6,259 nucleotides of DNA from Nitrospira sp. (GTDB taxonomy: Bacteria > Nitrospirota > Nitrospiria > Nitrospirales > Nitrospiraceae): the NCBI GenBank assembly GCA_015904045.1, contig JABMDG010000448.1:1-6259 (forward strand), read 5' to 3'. The notes beneath the pieces are model-generated. The model saw only the letters and a list, made by a program, of their open reading frames with translations. It made no database searches and was not told the DNA's origin. Numbering within the stretch: the first letter of the stretch is position 1; every line of letters starts with the position of its first letter. Shown here one piece after another: positions 5,690 through 6,259 of the stretch. Made by a program: the position numbers and the translations under genes.

Positions 5690-6259
5690 AGGATTTCGCG
5701 GGTCGCGCACACTGATTACCGGCGGACTCGGGTTTATCGGCTCAACGCTGGCGATTCGCCTGGTCGAACTCGGCGCGCAGGTCACCCTGGTGGACAGCAT
5801 GATTCCGGAATACGGCGGCAATCTCTGGAACATCGAACCGGTACGAGATCAGGTGCGGGTCAATATTGCCGATGTCCGGGACGAGTATGCCATGAAGTAT
5901 CTGCTCCGGCAGCAAGACGTCTTGTTCAACCTGGCGGGGCAGACCAGCCACCTGGACTCGATGGAGCAGCCGCAGGCGGATTTGGAAATCAACGCGCGGG
6001 CACAGCTCTCCATTCTGGAAGCCTGCCGGCGCTACAACCGGGATATCAAAGTCGTCTTCGCCGGCACCAGACAGATCTATGGCAAGCCGGCGTATCTTCC
6101 CGTCGACGAAGCGCACCCGCTGCAACCGGTGGACGTTAACGGCATCAACAAGCTGGCCGGGGAGCTGTATCACCTGCTGTATCATCAGGTCCATGGCATC
6201 CAGACGACCGTCCTGCGGCTGACGAACACCTATGGACCCCGCATGAGGGTCGTCGATGA
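5679..6259 (+). CDS. NAD-dependent nucleotide-sugar epimerase/dehydratase (extended SDR), N-terminal part, runs off right edge
   Basis: The frame from the ATG at 5679 is open for 193 codons to the window edge. It is an extended short-chain dehydrogenase acting on NDP-sugars, cytoplasmic. The Rossmann NAD site is TGGLGFIG (14-21, GxxGxxG), with Asp39 after the second strand to select NAD(H). NLAGQTSHLDSM (84-95) matches the family's AA-rich strand, and an IN at 104-105 follows. The active-site strand reads FAGTRQIYG (127-135), putting Thr130 at the Ser/Thr position. At the YxxxK position the sequence is NGINK (154-158), so the catalytic Tyr is replaced by Asn154 while Lys158 is kept. LRLTNTYGPRM (179-189) is the substrate-side motif. 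About 40% of a typical 310-340 aa enzyme is missing. The start overlaps the fusion gene by 11 bp, with AAAGG 6 nt upstream, so the two are one operon and likely serve the same glycan. Epimerase versus dehydratase cannot be decided. Confidence 0.92.
   Translation, partial: MPHEGFRGSRTLITGGLGFIGSTLAIRLVELGAQVTLVDSMIPEYGGNLWNIEPVRDQVRVNIADVRDEYAMKYLLRQQDVLFNLAGQTSHLDSMEQPQADLEINARAQLSILEACRRYNRDIKVVFAGTRQIYGKPAYLPVDEAHPLQPVDVNGINKLAGELYHLLYHQVHGIQTTVLRLTNTYGPRMRVVD

Overview
The window is GC-rich DNA (I estimate about 60% GC) that is densely coding with bacterial gene architecture. It carries four genes and two intergenic stretches. I see no RNA gene, mobile element or CRISPR array. The DUF3391/HD-GYP and YcgR-like PilZ proteins, together with surface-sugar genes and candidate sigma-28 and sigma-54 promoters, suggest a motile Gram-negative bacterium. 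A Nitrospira-like or proteobacterial source would fit, but this is a weak inference from style, not a match.

Left half, c-di-GMP signalling. Two minus-strand genes occupy 1-1628. The first to be transcribed is an HD-GYP phosphodiesterase with an N-terminal DUF3391 domain (378-1628). Its stop codon shares one base with the start of a PAS-domain protein that runs off the left edge (1-378). Divergent from them, at 1917-2642 on the plus strand, is a two-domain YcgR-like PilZ protein, a c-di-GMP receptor. The 288-bp gap between the divergent genes holds a candidate flagellar sigma-28 (FliA-type) promoter pointing at the HD-GYP gene. No convincing terminator or riboswitch was seen there.

Right half, glycan modification. 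A 178-182 bp gap (2643-2821/2824) holds a near-consensus sigma-54 (-24/-12) element with one mismatch, interleaved with two mutually exclusive hairpins. It is followed by one very large gene (2825-5689, 954 aa) that fuses three enzymes: a SAM methyltransferase, a CgeB-like GT-B glycosyltransferase and a second SAM methyltransferase. Its end overlaps by 11 bp the start of an extended-SDR nucleotide-sugar epimerase/dehydratase (5679 to beyond the right edge). That enzyme has Asn where the family's catalytic Tyr is expected. The two right-hand genes form an operon start and probably make or decorate a surface polysaccharide or glycoprotein glycan.

Working model (inference): c-di-GMP turnover (HD-GYP, perhaps PAS-sensed) and c-di-GMP reception (PilZ) sit beside a sigma-54-dependent surface-glycan operon. 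This is consistent with a motile/sessile switch, but nothing in the sequence proves a functional link between the halves.
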